This document shows, in pieces, positions 26,267 to 36,453 of a stretch of 64,000 bases of DNA. Source of the DNA: Nitrosarchaeum sp. Its GTDB lineage: Archaea > Thermoproteota > Nitrososphaeria > Nitrososphaerales > Nitrosopumilaceae. Location: NCBI GenBank assembly GCA_023264875.1, contig JAHFUX010000002.1, forward strand, positions 1 to 64,000. The letters run 5' to 3'. Numbering within the stretch: position 1 is the stretch's first letter; each line of letters begins with the position of its first letter. Under the pieces are notes generated by a model. The model saw only the letters and a program-made list of their open reading frames with translations, ran no database searches and was not told the origin of the DNA. Both the position numbers and the translations under genes were made by a program.

Positions 26267-29146
26267 CTATTCAATCAAAATAGCAGGCTTGAATGGCCTT
26301 GCGTGTCTTGCCTTTACTTTAGGATCATAGATGTTGTCATCTGATTCTGCGAAAACATCAATCTCTACTCCAAACTCTTTCTTTCCTAATTGAATCAATT
26401 CATTTGTAAGAAAACTCTTCTCGTCAAAGTCTTTAGAATCTAGTTTTGTCTGTCTAATTTCAGTTGGTTCAGATAAAATATCCTTGATTGTCTTTTGTAC
26501 AAAGTCTGGAATTTTTTTAACATCAGATGTGTCTGGGTTGGCAATTAGTTCTTTCATTACAATTCCCATGTTTGTTTGTCCTGCCATTACTTTTTCTAAA
26601 ATGGAATGATACACTTTGGACTTGAATGAATCAGCTGTATAGATTGTAATCTTTTTTGGAGTAATTTTTGTTACTTTGAGAATATTTGAAATATCATCAA
26701 TTAGTAATTTTAACAATTCTTCGGATTGAATGGCAGATGCATTGACATTTTCTGCAGAGAATTCTGGCCATTGAGATGTTGATACTAGCTTAGAATGTCC
26801 TAGTTTTTCCCATATTTCTTCTGCAATATGTGGTGCAAATGGTGATAGCATTGCCACTCGTGTAGAGTTTATCTGGTGTAAGATTCCTGAAATGTTTTCT
26901 CTGTTTTTTGCATTTGCTCTTTTCATATACCAGCTCAAATTCGATTCAAATGAAAACAAAATGTCATGTAGGGCTTCTCGTAATCTCATTTTTTCAATAG
27001 ATGATGTAACCTCCGACACCATACTTTGAGTTTTAGATAAAATCCATCGATCTTCTGCTTCTAGGATATCATTTTTTTCAGATTTAAGCCTAGAGCACTC
27101 GTTGTATAATGCTTCTAGCTTATTTTGAATTCCTGAAACTGACTCCATGTTAAAATCCGCATCTTGTAGTAATTCTGCAGAAATTATTATTGCCAGTCTG
27201 ATAGGATCTGCACCATAATCTTGGATTGCTTTTCGCAATGGTATGATATTTCCCATGCTCTTTGACATTTTAGAGCCATTCATCAAAACAGAACCATTAA
27301 CTACAATTTCTTTGGGCCAATTGCTTTTAGGAAATATTGCAACATGGTTTAGTACAAAAAATGTCAAGTGATTTGGAACCAAATCCCGTCCAGAGTGTCT
27401 TGAATCTACTGGATAAAAATACTGGAACTCTTTTTTGATTTCATTGATTATATTCTCTGACATTCCAGTAATTGCAGAGACCTTATTTACATCACCAATA
27501 TCCAAGAAAATATAATCAAAGAATTCTTTGGATAATTTTTCTGTCTTTAGTGTTCCATTGTTTACAAATTTTGAAATTGTATAGTATGCCATGTAAATTA
27601 CAGAATCTGAAAGACTCTCTACAATCCAGTCCTTATCCCATGGTAGTTTTGTTCCTAATCCGTGTTGTCTTGCACATGCTCTTTCTCGTAGCCATCCAAT
27701 AACATAGTTAAATTCTGTTCTAATCTCTTGCGGTAAAATATTCATTTCATCAAAGCATTTGGTAGCTAACTCCTTCCAGTCTTTATCTCCATAATTTAGG
27801 AACCATTGATTATTGAGAACTTTGACAACGCATTCTGCTCCACATCTGCATCTTACTGGAGTGTTTGTTAGTTCTAGTAAGATATTTGCATGTTTGTTTT
27901 CAATTAACCATTCTTTGATGGTATCTTTTGCATATGCTACTTTGATTCCAGCAAATCTCTCTGTGTTTTGTTTTAGCTTTCCACCATAGAATTCCTTTCC
28001 ATATACTTCCTTTGTTGCCTCTTCTAATTTCGGATCATTTTGATCTTTTACTCCGAATCTCTCAACTGCCTCTTTTGCTGGATTATCACCATACCCCTCA
28101 GTCTGAATAATGGATATGGGCATGATTTTGTTTACTAGTGAGGCCAATTTAGGCTCGATTTTTGCTTTTTTGAGGTCCTCTAATGCCTGATGATCAAATG
28201 GTGCATGTGCTGGAACTGACATGACTATTCCAGTTCCTGTTCCACTCTCAACAAAACTTGCAGGAAGCATCACAATTGATTCATTTCTATGTGGAACCAT
28301 TACTGATTTTCCAATTAATTCTGAACCCTTTATCTCGCCATCATATGTTATTTTTTTATCCAAAAATTCTAGTTTGTATGCACATTCTGCACTCACAATC
28401 CATTTTTCATCATCTACTGTAATTTTTTTGTAAATGATTTCTGGATTGACCCAAAGATTCACAACACCAAAAATTGTTTCAGGCCGTAGTGTTGCAGTTG
28501 GAATGATATAATCTTCATATTTGAATTTGATCAAAATGTATTCAGTAAAGTCTGGCTCTACATCACCTAGTGTGTCATGTTGTGACACTGGATTTTGATC
28601 CTTTGGACACCAACCAACTGGATGTGAGCCTTGAATGATTAGCTTCTTTTCTCTTAATGTGTTGATTTGCCATTCGATAAATTTACTATAAACTGGATCA
28701 ATTGTTGTAAACTCTCTTCTCCAGTCAATGGAATAACCCATCTCAATCATTCCTGTCTTGATTTCTTTATGAAAATAATCTGCAATCTTTACTGGTTCGA
28801 CAAATGTTTTAATTGATTCCTCTGCAACTCCATAAAGATTTTTTAAATTTTCAATTATCTCTTTGTCATTTGCCTCTACTCTTTTTGCCATTCCTAATAT
28901 CGGAGTTCCAGTATAATGAAATCCCATTGGAAATAAGACATTGAATCCTTGCATACGGTAAAACCTTGCATGAACATCAGCTAGTGTGTATGTTCTTCCG
29001 TGTCCTATGTGCTGAGGTGAATTTGGATATGGATATGCTACTGTGATGAATTTTTTTGGCTTATCATTTGGATTTGTCTCAAAATCTTTATTTTCATTCC
29101 ACTTTTGTCTCCACTTTGCTTCAATCTCTTTCCAGTTTATTTTCAT
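26267..29146 (-). CDS. leuS: Leucyl-tRNA synthetase, archaeal type
   Basis: 959 residues. The class I signatures are HIGHGRTYT (near 43) and KMSKS in GSKMSKSMGN (near 640). The editing CP1 domain includes TLRPETIFGVVNLWVNP. A long C-terminal anticodon/variable-arm binding region follows. It charges tRNA-Leu in the cytoplasm. It is 10 bp downstream of alaS, so the two synthetases probably share a transcript. Confidence 0.97.
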   Translation of the reverse strand: MKINWKEIEAKWRQKWNENKDFETNPNDKPKKFITVAYPYPNSPQHIGHGRTYTLADVHARFYRMQGFNVLFPMGFHYTGTPILGMAKRVEANDKEIIENLKNLYGVAEESIKTFVEPVKIADYFHKEIKTGMIEMGYSIDWRREFTTIDPVYSKFIEWQINTLREKKLIIQGSHPVGWCPKDQNPVSQHDTLGDVEPDFTEYILIKFKYEDYIIPTATLRPETIFGVVNLWVNPEIIYKKITVDDEKWIVSAECAYKLEFLDKKITYDGEIKGSELIGKSVMVPHRNESIVMLPASFVESGTGTGIVMSVPAHAPFDHQALEDLKKAKIEPKLASLVNKIMPISIIQTEGYGDNPAKEAVERFGVKDQNDPKLEEATKEVYGKEFYGGKLKQNTERFAGIKVAYAKDTIKEWLIENKHANILLELTNTPVRCRCGAECVVKVLNNQWFLNYGDKDWKELATKCFDEMNILPQEIRTEFNYVIGWLRERACARQHGLGTKLPWDKDWIVESLSDSVIYMAYYTISKFVNNGTLKTEKLSKEFFDYIFLDIGDVNKVSAITGMSENIINEIKKEFQYFYPVDSRHSGRDLVPNHLTFFVLNHVAIFPKSNWPKEIVVNGSVLMNGSKMSKSMGNIIPLRKAIQDYGADPIRLAIIISAELLQDADFNMESVSGIQNKLEALYNECSRLKSEKNDILEAEDRWILSKTQSMVSEVTSSIEKMRLREALHDILFSFESNLSWYMKRANAKNRENISGILHQINSTRVAMLSPFAPHIAEEIWEKLGHSKLVSTSQWPEFSAENVNASAIQSEELLKLLIDDISNILKVTKITPKKITIYTADSFKSKVYHSILEKVMAGQTNMGIVMKELIANPDTSDVKKIPDFVQKTIKDILSEPTEIRQTKLDSKDFDEKSFLTNELIQLGKKEFGVEIDVFAESDDNIYDPKVKARHARPFKPAILIE

Positions 29147-29156
29147 ATTGTAATTC

Positions 29157-31847
29157 TCATCCTAAAATCATTGATTTTGCTTTGTTAATTGCTTCATCTT
29201 TTTTAGATGTGTCTTTTCCTCCACCTTGGGCAAATTTTGCATCTCCTCCGCCTGCTCCTCCTAGAATTTCAGCCACAGATTTGGCAATATTTCCAGCATT
29301 TTTGCTCTTTGATGCCTCATCACCAGAGTATGCTATTACTCGAATAGTTGGGCCTGACTTAAAAATCCCGACATAAACTAAATTTGGATTCTCTTTGACT
29401 AGTTTTTTGCCAAAATTCATGTGAAAGAATTCATCATATTGTTCTGAATTTGTAAAACATGATTTTATTGAATTCACATTAATCTCAATCTCATCAATCA
29501 CTCCAGTACTGGAAAGTGTTGCAATTTGCTCTAACAATGCTGGAATCTTTTCTTTTGCTTTTTGCCTTTCTTCTTCTCTTTGTTTATCTTTGAGTTCTTT
29601 CTGTACTGATTCTTCTGCTTTCTTTAATTGTTCAATTTCTTGTTGTTTTACATATTCTCGTGCAGTTGGTCCTGAAACAAACTCTAGTCTTACTACTCCA
29701 TCTTGAATTCTCTTTGTTTTGGTAATTTTGATTAATTCTACATCTTTGGTTTTTTTGACATGAGTTCCACCACATGCTTCAACATCAAAGTCTTCAATTG
29801 ATACAATTCTAACTGATTTGACAGGAACTACACCCCCCTGATAAATTTTAAATCCATATTTTTGCTCTGCAGTTCCTCTGTCATAGTTTTCAATAGTTAC
29901 TGACATATTTTTTGCAACAATATAGTTTGCAGCATTTTCAATATCTTGCACTTGTTGATCTGTTAATGATGAATGATGTGTGATGTCTAATCTTGCATGA
30001 TCTGCTTCTTTGAATGCAGAGTGCTGCCATATCCATGAACCTAATACTCCTCTTGCTGATGAATTTAGAATGTGTGTACTTGTGTGATTTTTTGTTATGT
30101 TTGCTCTGCGTGTTACATCAACTTTGCATGGTACTATGCTTCCTTCTTTTGGAGTCTGACCTTCTATCTCATGAATAATTACCCCCCCGTGTTTATTGAC
30201 ATCAATTACTTTGGCTCCTGCAATGGTTCCATGATCAGGCTCTTGTCCTCCACCTCTTGCATAAAATGAAGTTCTATCAAGCACTACTGATTTATCAAAA
30301 ACTTTGAGAACTTTGGCATCAAACTCCATAGGATCATCTTTGTAAAACAACATTTCAGTTTCTGGAATGTTTTCAAGTGGAAGTTGTTCCGCATCTTTTT
30401 TCTTGTCTGATTGGTGCAAATCTGATAATTTTGTATAAAATGATGAGGGAATTTCAGATATTACGTCAATTTCTTTGAGATACTCTGGCGTAATTCCATC
30501 TGATTCGTATAGTGTGATTAGTTCATCAACAGTTGGTGCTCTACCTTTTTCTTTTAGACGTTCTGCCATTTTGCCCATTCTTGTTTTTGATTCAACATAT
30601 CTTTCAGATTCTAATTTTAGAATAGTTTTGACGTCTTGTCTTTTGGCATCAAGCTCCGGATAGGTATCTTTTAGATAATCAATATGCATATCCACTAGCT
30701 CATCAATGTCTAGCTTGAGATTCATTCTATCCATTGTTCCATTGATTCTTCGTAGCATCATTCTTAGATTGTATCCTCCACCAACATTACTTGGTAATGC
30801 ACCATCTGTAATTGCAAAGATCAATGTACGAAGATGATCTGCAATCAAATACATTCCTTCAAGTGGTGTGATTGTTCGATTAATCTGATCTTGTGTTAGC
30901 CCTGCAGATTTTACTGCATGTCTTCTTACATCAATTAAATCCTCATAAATCTCTAGATTTTTTGCAATTGCTGTAAAATACTTTCTAAACATTTCAGAAT
31001 CTGAATCAATTCCTCTTTTTTCAAATAATTTATTTGTGATTGGACCAAAACAGCAGTCATATGCAGTAGGTGTTCCCATGGTAATCCATGCAAATCTCTC
31101 TAGACCTGCTCCCATATCGATAATTTTCTGATCAAGTGTAGTATGTTTTCCAAGCTCTCCTTGGAATTCAGTAAATACCGCATTGCCAATCTCTAATCCT
31201 CTGACAAAATACTCTAATGATGAACCAAAAGAGCCTCCACCTGCCCAAACATCTTCAACAAACACCACTTCTTCTTTTTTTATTCCAAACTGATTCGTTA
31301 ATAGCCTAAAGTCTAAATCTACACATTCATCTTTCCAATATCCCTGAGAATTTGGAATACTGTGTTGTCCAATCATACAAAAACTAGAAAAATGTCTTCC
31401 AGTTACTCCGACATTTTCCAAGTCCTTGAATCTTAAACAAGTTTGTGGAACAACTAATGGGTTTGCAGGAAACTCAAAGACAACTTTTGAACCCATTATT
31501 CTTTGAAAATCTACAATAGATGCAATTGTAAAGTAAAGATCATCTCGCCATCTACAAACAACTGGATATCTTGAAACTGATGTGTGACCATTTTTTACAA
31601 AAAATGATTCTACTTCTTTCCAAGCTTGTGTATAATCAAATCTCTTTGCAGTTGGAGGATCTCCGATAAACGAATATGTATCATCTGCATCATCTGGGCA
31701 TAATTCTCTTCCAGAATCTAAAGTCCAGAAGAATCTTTTGCATTTTAAGCATGATTTTCTGACAAATCCTTGCTCTTCAAATAATTTAACCTTGTAGTAT
31801 CTATTTGGGTCAGATGAAAATTCCTTTAGAATTTCTTTTTTATCCAA
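29157..31847 (-). CDS. alaS: Alanyl-tRNA synthetase, archaeal type
   Basis: 896 residues. An N-terminal zinc-binding stretch (CLKCKRFFWTLDSGRELC) characteristic of archaeal AlaS precedes the class II catalytic core. The editing domain has HTSTH and CGGTHV metal-binding motifs (near 600 and 715). The C-Ala part ends in a Gly-rich GGAGGGDAKFAQGGG segment, the DHHA1-type end. It charges and proofreads tRNA-Ala and heads the alaS-leuS pair. Confidence 0.97.
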   Translation of the reverse strand: MDKKEILKEFSSDPNRYYKVKLFEEQGFVRKSCLKCKRFFWTLDSGRELCPDDADDTYSFIGDPPTAKRFDYTQAWKEVESFFVKNGHTSVSRYPVVCRWRDDLYFTIASIVDFQRIMGSKVVFEFPANPLVVPQTCLRFKDLENVGVTGRHFSSFCMIGQHSIPNSQGYWKDECVDLDFRLLTNQFGIKKEEVVFVEDVWAGGGSFGSSLEYFVRGLEIGNAVFTEFQGELGKHTTLDQKIIDMGAGLERFAWITMGTPTAYDCCFGPITNKLFEKRGIDSDSEMFRKYFTAIAKNLEIYEDLIDVRRHAVKSAGLTQDQINRTITPLEGMYLIADHLRTLIFAITDGALPSNVGGGYNLRMMLRRINGTMDRMNLKLDIDELVDMHIDYLKDTYPELDAKRQDVKTILKLESERYVESKTRMGKMAERLKEKGRAPTVDELITLYESDGITPEYLKEIDVISEIPSSFYTKLSDLHQSDKKKDAEQLPLENIPETEMLFYKDDPMEFDAKVLKVFDKSVVLDRTSFYARGGGQEPDHGTIAGAKVIDVNKHGGVIIHEIEGQTPKEGSIVPCKVDVTRRANITKNHTSTHILNSSARGVLGSWIWQHSAFKEADHARLDITHHSSLTDQQVQDIENAANYIVAKNMSVTIENYDRGTAEQKYGFKIYQGGVVPVKSVRIVSIEDFDVEACGGTHVKKTKDVELIKITKTKRIQDGVVRLEFVSGPTAREYVKQQEIEQLKKAEESVQKELKDKQREEERQKAKEKIPALLEQIATLSSTGVIDEIEINVNSIKSCFTNSEQYDEFFHMNFGKKLVKENPNLVYVGIFKSGPTIRVIAYSGDEASKSKNAGNIAKSVAEILGGAGGGDAKFAQGGGKDTSKKDEAINKAKSMILG

Positions 31848-31947
31848 CGATGAACATCTCTTAGTCTGATATTAAGAATTGTCGATTAATAATTCATTAA
31901 ATACGATCTAACTTGGACATAATACCCACTAAAATCCTAATCAGAAA

Positions 31948-33378
31948 CTAGTCTTTCTTTACTGCATCATATTTTGATAATTCAGAGTTCCATACTATCT
32001 TGACATATGGGTCAAACTCGTATGTGTCTGCAAATTTCTTTACATTTTCTTTGTGAACATCATCTAGTATTTTTAGGGCTACTATCTTTTCTTGCAGGAT
32101 ATTCTCTTGTGTTGAATCATATTTTTTTCTTATTTGCATGATTTTAGTGCTAAGCTCCTCTATTGTCATGCCAGTACGCTCACTCTGATCTTTTATTGCA
32201 CTTTTTTCATCATTTTTTGATTGTTTTAATGCCTCAGAATATTTTTTGTCATATGCATCTTTTAGCTCTGCCTGTTTTAATGCAAGGTCATCATCAAATT
32301 CTTCTAATTTTTGGTTTATTTCTTGAATTATTACTGATACCTCCTTGTCCTGAATTTTATCTAAAATGTATGATTGAGGATCATGCGATTCTGCAATGCC
32401 TTGTGCTATCCATAAATCTGCAGTTTCTTGCAGTACACATGAATATTTTCCAGACTCTAAAGCATAGACTACTGTTAATCCTTCATCACATTTTGTCAGT
32501 GGAGTTACCGAATCAACATTAGATGCTGTAGAGTTTCCATTGATTTCTCCCATTCCATGTCGTATCCACATTTCTGCAGTTGACATTGAAACACAGACAT
32601 AGTCATTTGCATGAAAACGATACACTACAACAGATCCTTTTCTACACTCTGTATCCGGAGTTGTTTTTCCTAAATCATCCCATGATATTGTATCATCAGG
32701 ATTTGCTTGTAGATATGCAGGATTTGTTCTATAGTCTTCATAGTATTTTCGTAGTTGTTCTCCAGTTATTGTAGTTTCAATAAACTGTCCTTCTTTGTTA
32801 AACATAATTTGCTGATTGTAATATGCCAAGTTGTGATTTACATTAAAGATACTGTTTGCCTCAATTAGCTCTATTCGTTTTGTTTCTGCTGCTTTAAGAT
32901 ATGCTTGACGTGCTTCTTTTAGTGAACCGCCATTTGCTAAAACTTTTTTGAGCGCATCCCGTCCCGCATCAACTTTAATTTGGTGAAATTCAAACTGATC
33001 CCAAAAAACTTCTTTTACTTGTGATTCTTGGACTTTATCTACAAATCGTGAAAAAGAGTTTTTTGGTGAGTAATATTCCCATAGTGCTTCCCATTCATTG
33101 AGATCCTGATTTAGCTTTTCAAGTGCCTGTGCTCTTTTTGCCTCTAGTTCTTTTTTAGCTTCTAGTGCTTCATAGTTTTTCTCTTCTAGTTCTTTAATCC
33201 ACTTTTTTGTCTGCTCTATTTTTTTTAAGATGTCTTGTGCAACAGGATTGTTTGCAAGATCCCCTGACAGAGTAACCTGCTCAGAATCATCTGCAAAGGA
33301 ATAATTTACTGAAATCATCATTAATCCAAAAAGACATGCATAGATTATGCTATTCACAAAAAATTGATCTGTCATCAT
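31948..33378 (-). CDS. Exported coiled-coil protein with duplicated cysteine module
   Basis: 476 residues. A signal peptide ends SFADD. A long Glu/Lys coiled coil (about 45-180) and another near the C-terminus (about 345-450) flank two copies of a roughly 38-residue module: ECRKGSVVVYRFHANDYVCV... and KCDEGLTVVYALESGKYSCV..., each followed by TAxxWIxxG. Each copy has two Cys about 17-18 residues apart, a likely disulfide loop outside the cell. No anchor helix at the end. Function unknown. Confidence 0.75.
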   Translation of the reverse strand: MMTDQFFVNSIIYACLFGLMMISVNYSFADDSEQVTLSGDLANNPVAQDILKKIEQTKKWIKELEEKNYEALEAKKELEAKRAQALEKLNQDLNEWEALWEYYSPKNSFSRFVDKVQESQVKEVFWDQFEFHQIKVDAGRDALKKVLANGGSLKEARQAYLKAAETKRIELIEANSIFNVNHNLAYYNQQIMFNKEGQFIETTITGEQLRKYYEDYRTNPAYLQANPDDTISWDDLGKTTPDTECRKGSVVVYRFHANDYVCVSMSTAEMWIRHGMGEINGNSTASNVDSVTPLTKCDEGLTVVYALESGKYSCVLQETADLWIAQGIAESHDPQSYILDKIQDKEVSVIIQEINQKLEEFDDDLALKQAELKDAYDKKYSEALKQSKNDEKSAIKDQSERTGMTIEELSTKIMQIRKKYDSTQENILQEKIVALKILDDVHKENVKKFADTYEFDPYVKIVWNSELSKYDAVKKD

Positions 33379-33443
33379 TATTTAAGATGTGCTGAGAAAT
33401 TATACGCACGTATGATTTCTGAAATTCATAACATTAATCCAAA

Positions 33444-34160
33444 TTATGGCTGATAAAACTCGCCAGTAATTTCAGAATCAATATTATCTACAGAATTGAA
33501 TATGGAAGATGTCACAGTACCATAATCTTTATGCTCAACAGTGATGTCCACATAATATGATGTTCTAGAAACATCATTTATCACAGTTTTAAAATTTGAA
33601 GTAAAAAAAGTTCCAGAAAATATTTCTTTTTCATTAGTTCTAATTACTACGTTAGTGCTTTTTGTATTCCCAGTAGCGTCTGAATACTGAAGCAAGACAT
33701 CTCCATTAGATTGTTGAATCATTGACAAATCAAGTTTTTCATAAACAACATGTGGATAGTTGGATTCAATACTTGAATCAGTATTTGGGGGGTTTGTTGG
33801 TTGAGTTGTAGGCGTGATTGATTGAGTTGCAAATTCATCAGCAGGTTTTTTGAATATATCGTCGATACTCTTCACGGGATTTATTTGAGATATTTTTTCA
33901 GATAATAGATCCTTTGAAGACTCTTTTGCACTGTTTATTTGGCTGCTGATTTTATCACTGGTTTCATCCATTACTTTGACTGAGGAGTCAAGACTGGTTT
34001 CAACTGTTTTTGTTGTTTTAATTCCCAAGCTATTTGCATTTTCTTTCATAGGCTCAATTACATTACTAGAGATATTGGGAAATAGACCATTAATTTCTGA
34101 TGAGAACATAAACACTCCTAGAGTCAAAATAGAGGCTATTACAATTATTTTTATGAGCAT
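33444..34160 (-). CDS. Hypothetical membrane-anchored protein, 238 aa
   Basis: An N-terminal hydrophobic helix (about 1-19) lacks a clear cleavage site and probably anchors the protein. A helical Ser/Lys/Asp-rich stalk (about 30-105), a Thr/Pro linker (TPTTQPTNPPNTD) and a C-terminal beta-rich domain (about 135-238) follow. Orientation and spacing (65 bp) suggest linkage with the downstream coiled-coil gene. Family not recognised. Confidence 0.65.
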   Translation of the reverse strand: MLIKIIVIASILTLGVFMFSSEINGLFPNISSNVIEPMKENANSLGIKTTKTVETSLDSSVKVMDETSDKISSQINSAKESSKDLLSEKISQINPVKSIDDIFKKPADEFATQSITPTTQPTNPPNTDSSIESNYPHVVYEKLDLSMIQQSNGDVLLQYSDATGNTKSTNVVIRTNEKEIFSGTFFTSNFKTVINDVSRTSYYVDITVEHKDYGTVTSSIFNSVDNIDSEITGEFYQP

Positions 34161-34410
34161 GTGTTATTTATCTAAAAAATATGTTTTAGACTACAAGTCA
34201 AAAAAAATTACTGGCAAGCTAAAACACTAAATGTTCTTACATATCGCAGCCTACAAATAGACACAATCCAATGCTTTCAAAATAAAACACTGGCAATTAA
34301 TTCTGATTTCAAAAACATTTTGCTAATCTTGTTTTAATTTTGTAATGGCTGCTGGAGATAATTACATCTGGTTTGATACCAATAAATACACTACATAACG
34401 CATTCTAATC

Positions 34411-34920
34411 ATGTTTGGAAAAAAACCTGTATTAAGAGAAGGGGTTCATGTTTTCTCTACTAAAAAAAATGGAGAATTTTATGATTTCATTTTTGGTGTA
34501 GTAACTGGAGTTGATGGAAGAAAAGTTGGCATTAACGGTATAATTGTAACTCCTGTTGGTCTCAAAAACAAAATTTCTCAAGGTAAAACAGGTGTCAGGT
34601 CTACTGAAATTCTTGAACATCCTACGCCTGATAATGTTGTATTAGCTCTAGTTTACAGAGTTGAACATGAAAATTATGCTGAAGTCATAGACTTGGATAA
34701 GGACAAATGTGATTTAATTCCGCCAAAAGTTTATGCAATGTTGGATGGTTGGATTCGTGAATCTCTTCCAGAATTAATTAACAATGTGTTGTCATTGCCA
34801 CCAGGTTCTGAAAGAGATGAGGCAAAACGTGTTTTAAGACATAGAATGGATACACTTGTAGATAAGCATCTAAAAAGAACACTCTATTCTGTTTGTAGAA
34901 GTTTGAAAATACTAAACTAG
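34411..34920 (+). CDS. Hypothetical soluble protein, 169 aa
   Basis: No signal or membrane segment. The N-terminal half is beta-rich (FDFIFGVVTGVDGRKVGINGIIVTP-like region), the C-terminal half helical and basic (RDEAKRVLRHRMDTLVDKHLKRTLYSVCRSL). TATA-like aataaataca lies about 30 nt before the ATG. The sequence is protein-like and probably conserved in the lineage, but I cannot name a family. Confidence 0.7.
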   Translation: MFGKKPVLREGVHVFSTKKNGEFYDFIFGVVTGVDGRKVGINGIIVTPVGLKNKISQGKTGVRSTEILEHPTPDNVVLALVYRVEHENYAEVIDLDKDKCDLIPPKVYAMLDGWIRESLPELINNVLSLPPGSERDEAKRVLRHRMDTLVDKHLKRTLYSVCRSLKILN

Positions 34921-35083
34921 AATTTCTGTTTTTGACATAATCTCGACCACACATGAATTTGGATGGAAAGACACCATCTGAGGCTTGTTGAATTACTGTT
35001 GAAGGATAAAACAATGGTATCTAAACCAAAAACAGAGCAAGAGAAGATAAACTTCAAATTATCAATTGTAACATTGGTATGAT

Positions 35084-35269
35084 ATGCTAAAATTCAAATG
35101 TAAAGATGTTGGATTTGATTGCGGTTTTGTAGCAAAAGGTAAGACTGAAGAAGACATTCTCAGTCAATGTGCCGTTCACGCCACAAAGGATCACAATATG
35201 AAACCAGAAGACATCACAGACGAGTTGAAAGGCAAAATAAAGTCCAAAATTAAAAAATCATTGTTTTGA
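35084..35269 (+). CDS. DUF1059 small protein
   Basis: 61 residues. The FxCxDxGFDCGFVAKG start followed by SQCAVHATKDHNM is the Cys/His arrangement of DUF1059 proteins, probably a small metal-binding fold. Six Lys in the last 13 residues give a basic end. A second, shorter family member lies at 59806-59973. Molecular function is unknown. Confidence 0.8.
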   Translation: MLKFKCKDVGFDCGFVAKGKTEEDILSQCAVHATKDHNMKPEDITDELKGKIKSKIKKSLF

Positions 35270-35454
35270 TTTCTAAAGATGAAACAGAAGTCTAGATGAA
35301 CATCCTCAAAAACTAAATTCTAAACTCTTTTTGTTTTCCTAAATCCAAGTGAATACATAGTTCATAAAATCATACATGGGGCATTGGGATTCTAATGTAG
35401 GTCTGTTTAGACTAAATCCTTAAGTCAATACCTCATACATAATTGTGATTTCAG

Positions 35455-35928
35455 TTGGTAAAATGCACCGTTTCAGATTGCAAAAATGAGGTCGATTTTT
35501 TCACTGGTAAAAAATGCAAGTTTTGTAATAATTCGTATTGTTTTGAACATATTCAATTAGAAAAACATGAATGTGTTAAAACAACTCCTGTGAAATTTCT
35601 AAGAAAATCTTGGCTTAGAAAATATGGTGTGAATATTAGCTCTGGGCGATATATTGTGGTGTGTGACGTTTGTGGATATGTTTCACAGTTAGGTATGTTG
35701 ATAGACCTTGCAGGAGAAGAAAGAACCTTTCACATAAACACAGTTGGGTGTGATGAGAAGAAAGTCTTTCTTGAAGAAGATCTAAGCCACGAAAAAATCT
35801 CAAAAGACATCAATTTAGAATCGGTTGTTCCAAGTGATAGAATATTTTGGGTGTGTAGTTATTGTAGACCTCCTCAAAAATTTACTACCCGTTCAGAATA
35901 CATTGCACATCATTACTCTCATAATTGA
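35455..35928 (+). CDS. AN1-type zinc finger protein
   Basis: 157 residues from a TTG start. The N-terminal 40 residues form an AN1 finger (CKNEVDF, CKFC, YCFEH, KHEC). Two more potential zinc sites follow: CDVCGY (about residue 70) and CSYC...H..H near the end (WVCSYC to AHHYSHN). AN1 fingers in eukaryotes accompany ubiquitin or stress functions; archaeal ones are poorly studied. A multi-zinc adaptor or nucleic-acid-binding role is inference. Confidence 0.8.
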   Translation: MVKCTVSDCKNEVDFFTGKKCKFCNNSYCFEHIQLEKHECVKTTPVKFLRKSWLRKYGVNISSGRYIVVCDVCGYVSQLGMLIDLAGEERTFHINTVGCDEKKVFLEEDLSHEKISKDINLESVVPSDRIFWVCSYCRPPQKFTTRSEYIAHHYSHN

Positions 35929-35977
35929 AACTGATATTTTGATCAGTTTTATAATCAATTTTTGAAACTTAGTTTTA

Positions 35978-36190
35978 ATGGGTAAAAAAACACAAATTTC
36001 AGTTGCATTGTTATCAATCTCATTAGGCATTTTTATCGTAACAAGTGTTCTAGCTGTATCATGTGCCAATAACAAAAACAACCCATCAGAAGAATGGCGT
36101 AAAATGGGAGATGATTACTGTATTTACGTGCAAAATGTAAATCAATTTTTAACTAATTTCGTAGAGTTTATTCGAAATAATTTTACCTAA
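35978..36190 (+). CDS. Small single-helix membrane or secreted peptide, 70 aa
   Basis: An N-terminal hydrophobic stretch (about 8-27, ending LAVSCANN) could be a signal or membrane anchor, with a polar tail. It starts 49 bp after the AN1 gene. No family recognised. The tail overlaps a weak opposite-strand frame. Confidence 0.45.
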   Translation: MGKKTQISVALLSISLGIFIVTSVLAVSCANNKNNPSEEWRKMGDDYCIYVQNVNQFLTNFVEFIRNNFT

Positions 36191-36361
36191 AACTAACCAA
36201 AGTAATAAAATCATTATGGAAAATATTTGAATCCACTCTGTTAAATTAAAAATGTCCATGGGTGATGCCATTCTATAACCTAAAACCCATATGTAATTCC
36301 CATCCAAAAAATTGAAAAAATAAAATAAAATCTTGAAGAACATTATCAAAGAATTTAGCAA
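36149..36361 (-). CDS. Possible two-helix membrane peptide (weak)
   Basis: A 70-residue frame with two hydrophobic stretches (about 3-18 and 44-62). It overlaps the 3' end of the opposite-strand peptide by 42 bp. It may be real or a by-product of AT-rich DNA. No family recognised. Confidence 0.3.
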   Translation of the reverse strand: MLNSLIMFFKILFYFFNFLDGNYIWVLGYRMASPMDIFNLTEWIQIFSIMILLLWLVLGKIISNKLYEIS

Positions 36362-36420
36362 CCGTTAGGTAACATCTCTTTGAAAAACCGAAGACGTAAC
36401 AGAACCCAATTTCACAATAG

Positions 36421-36430
36421 TTTTATATTA
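36421..36430 (+). promoter_or_regulatory. TATA box of the P1 stalk gene
   Basis: ttttatatta lies 23 nt before the P1 ATG, which points to a leaderless or nearly leaderless transcript for an abundant ribosomal protein. Confidence 0.6.
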
Positions 36431-36453
36431 TGCCCTAAGAAAATCTCGATACA

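Noticed and set aside
34921-35083. A 22-codon frame starting MVSKPKTEQEK between two genes.
   Set aside because: Too short to support, with no ribosome binding site or family resemblance.
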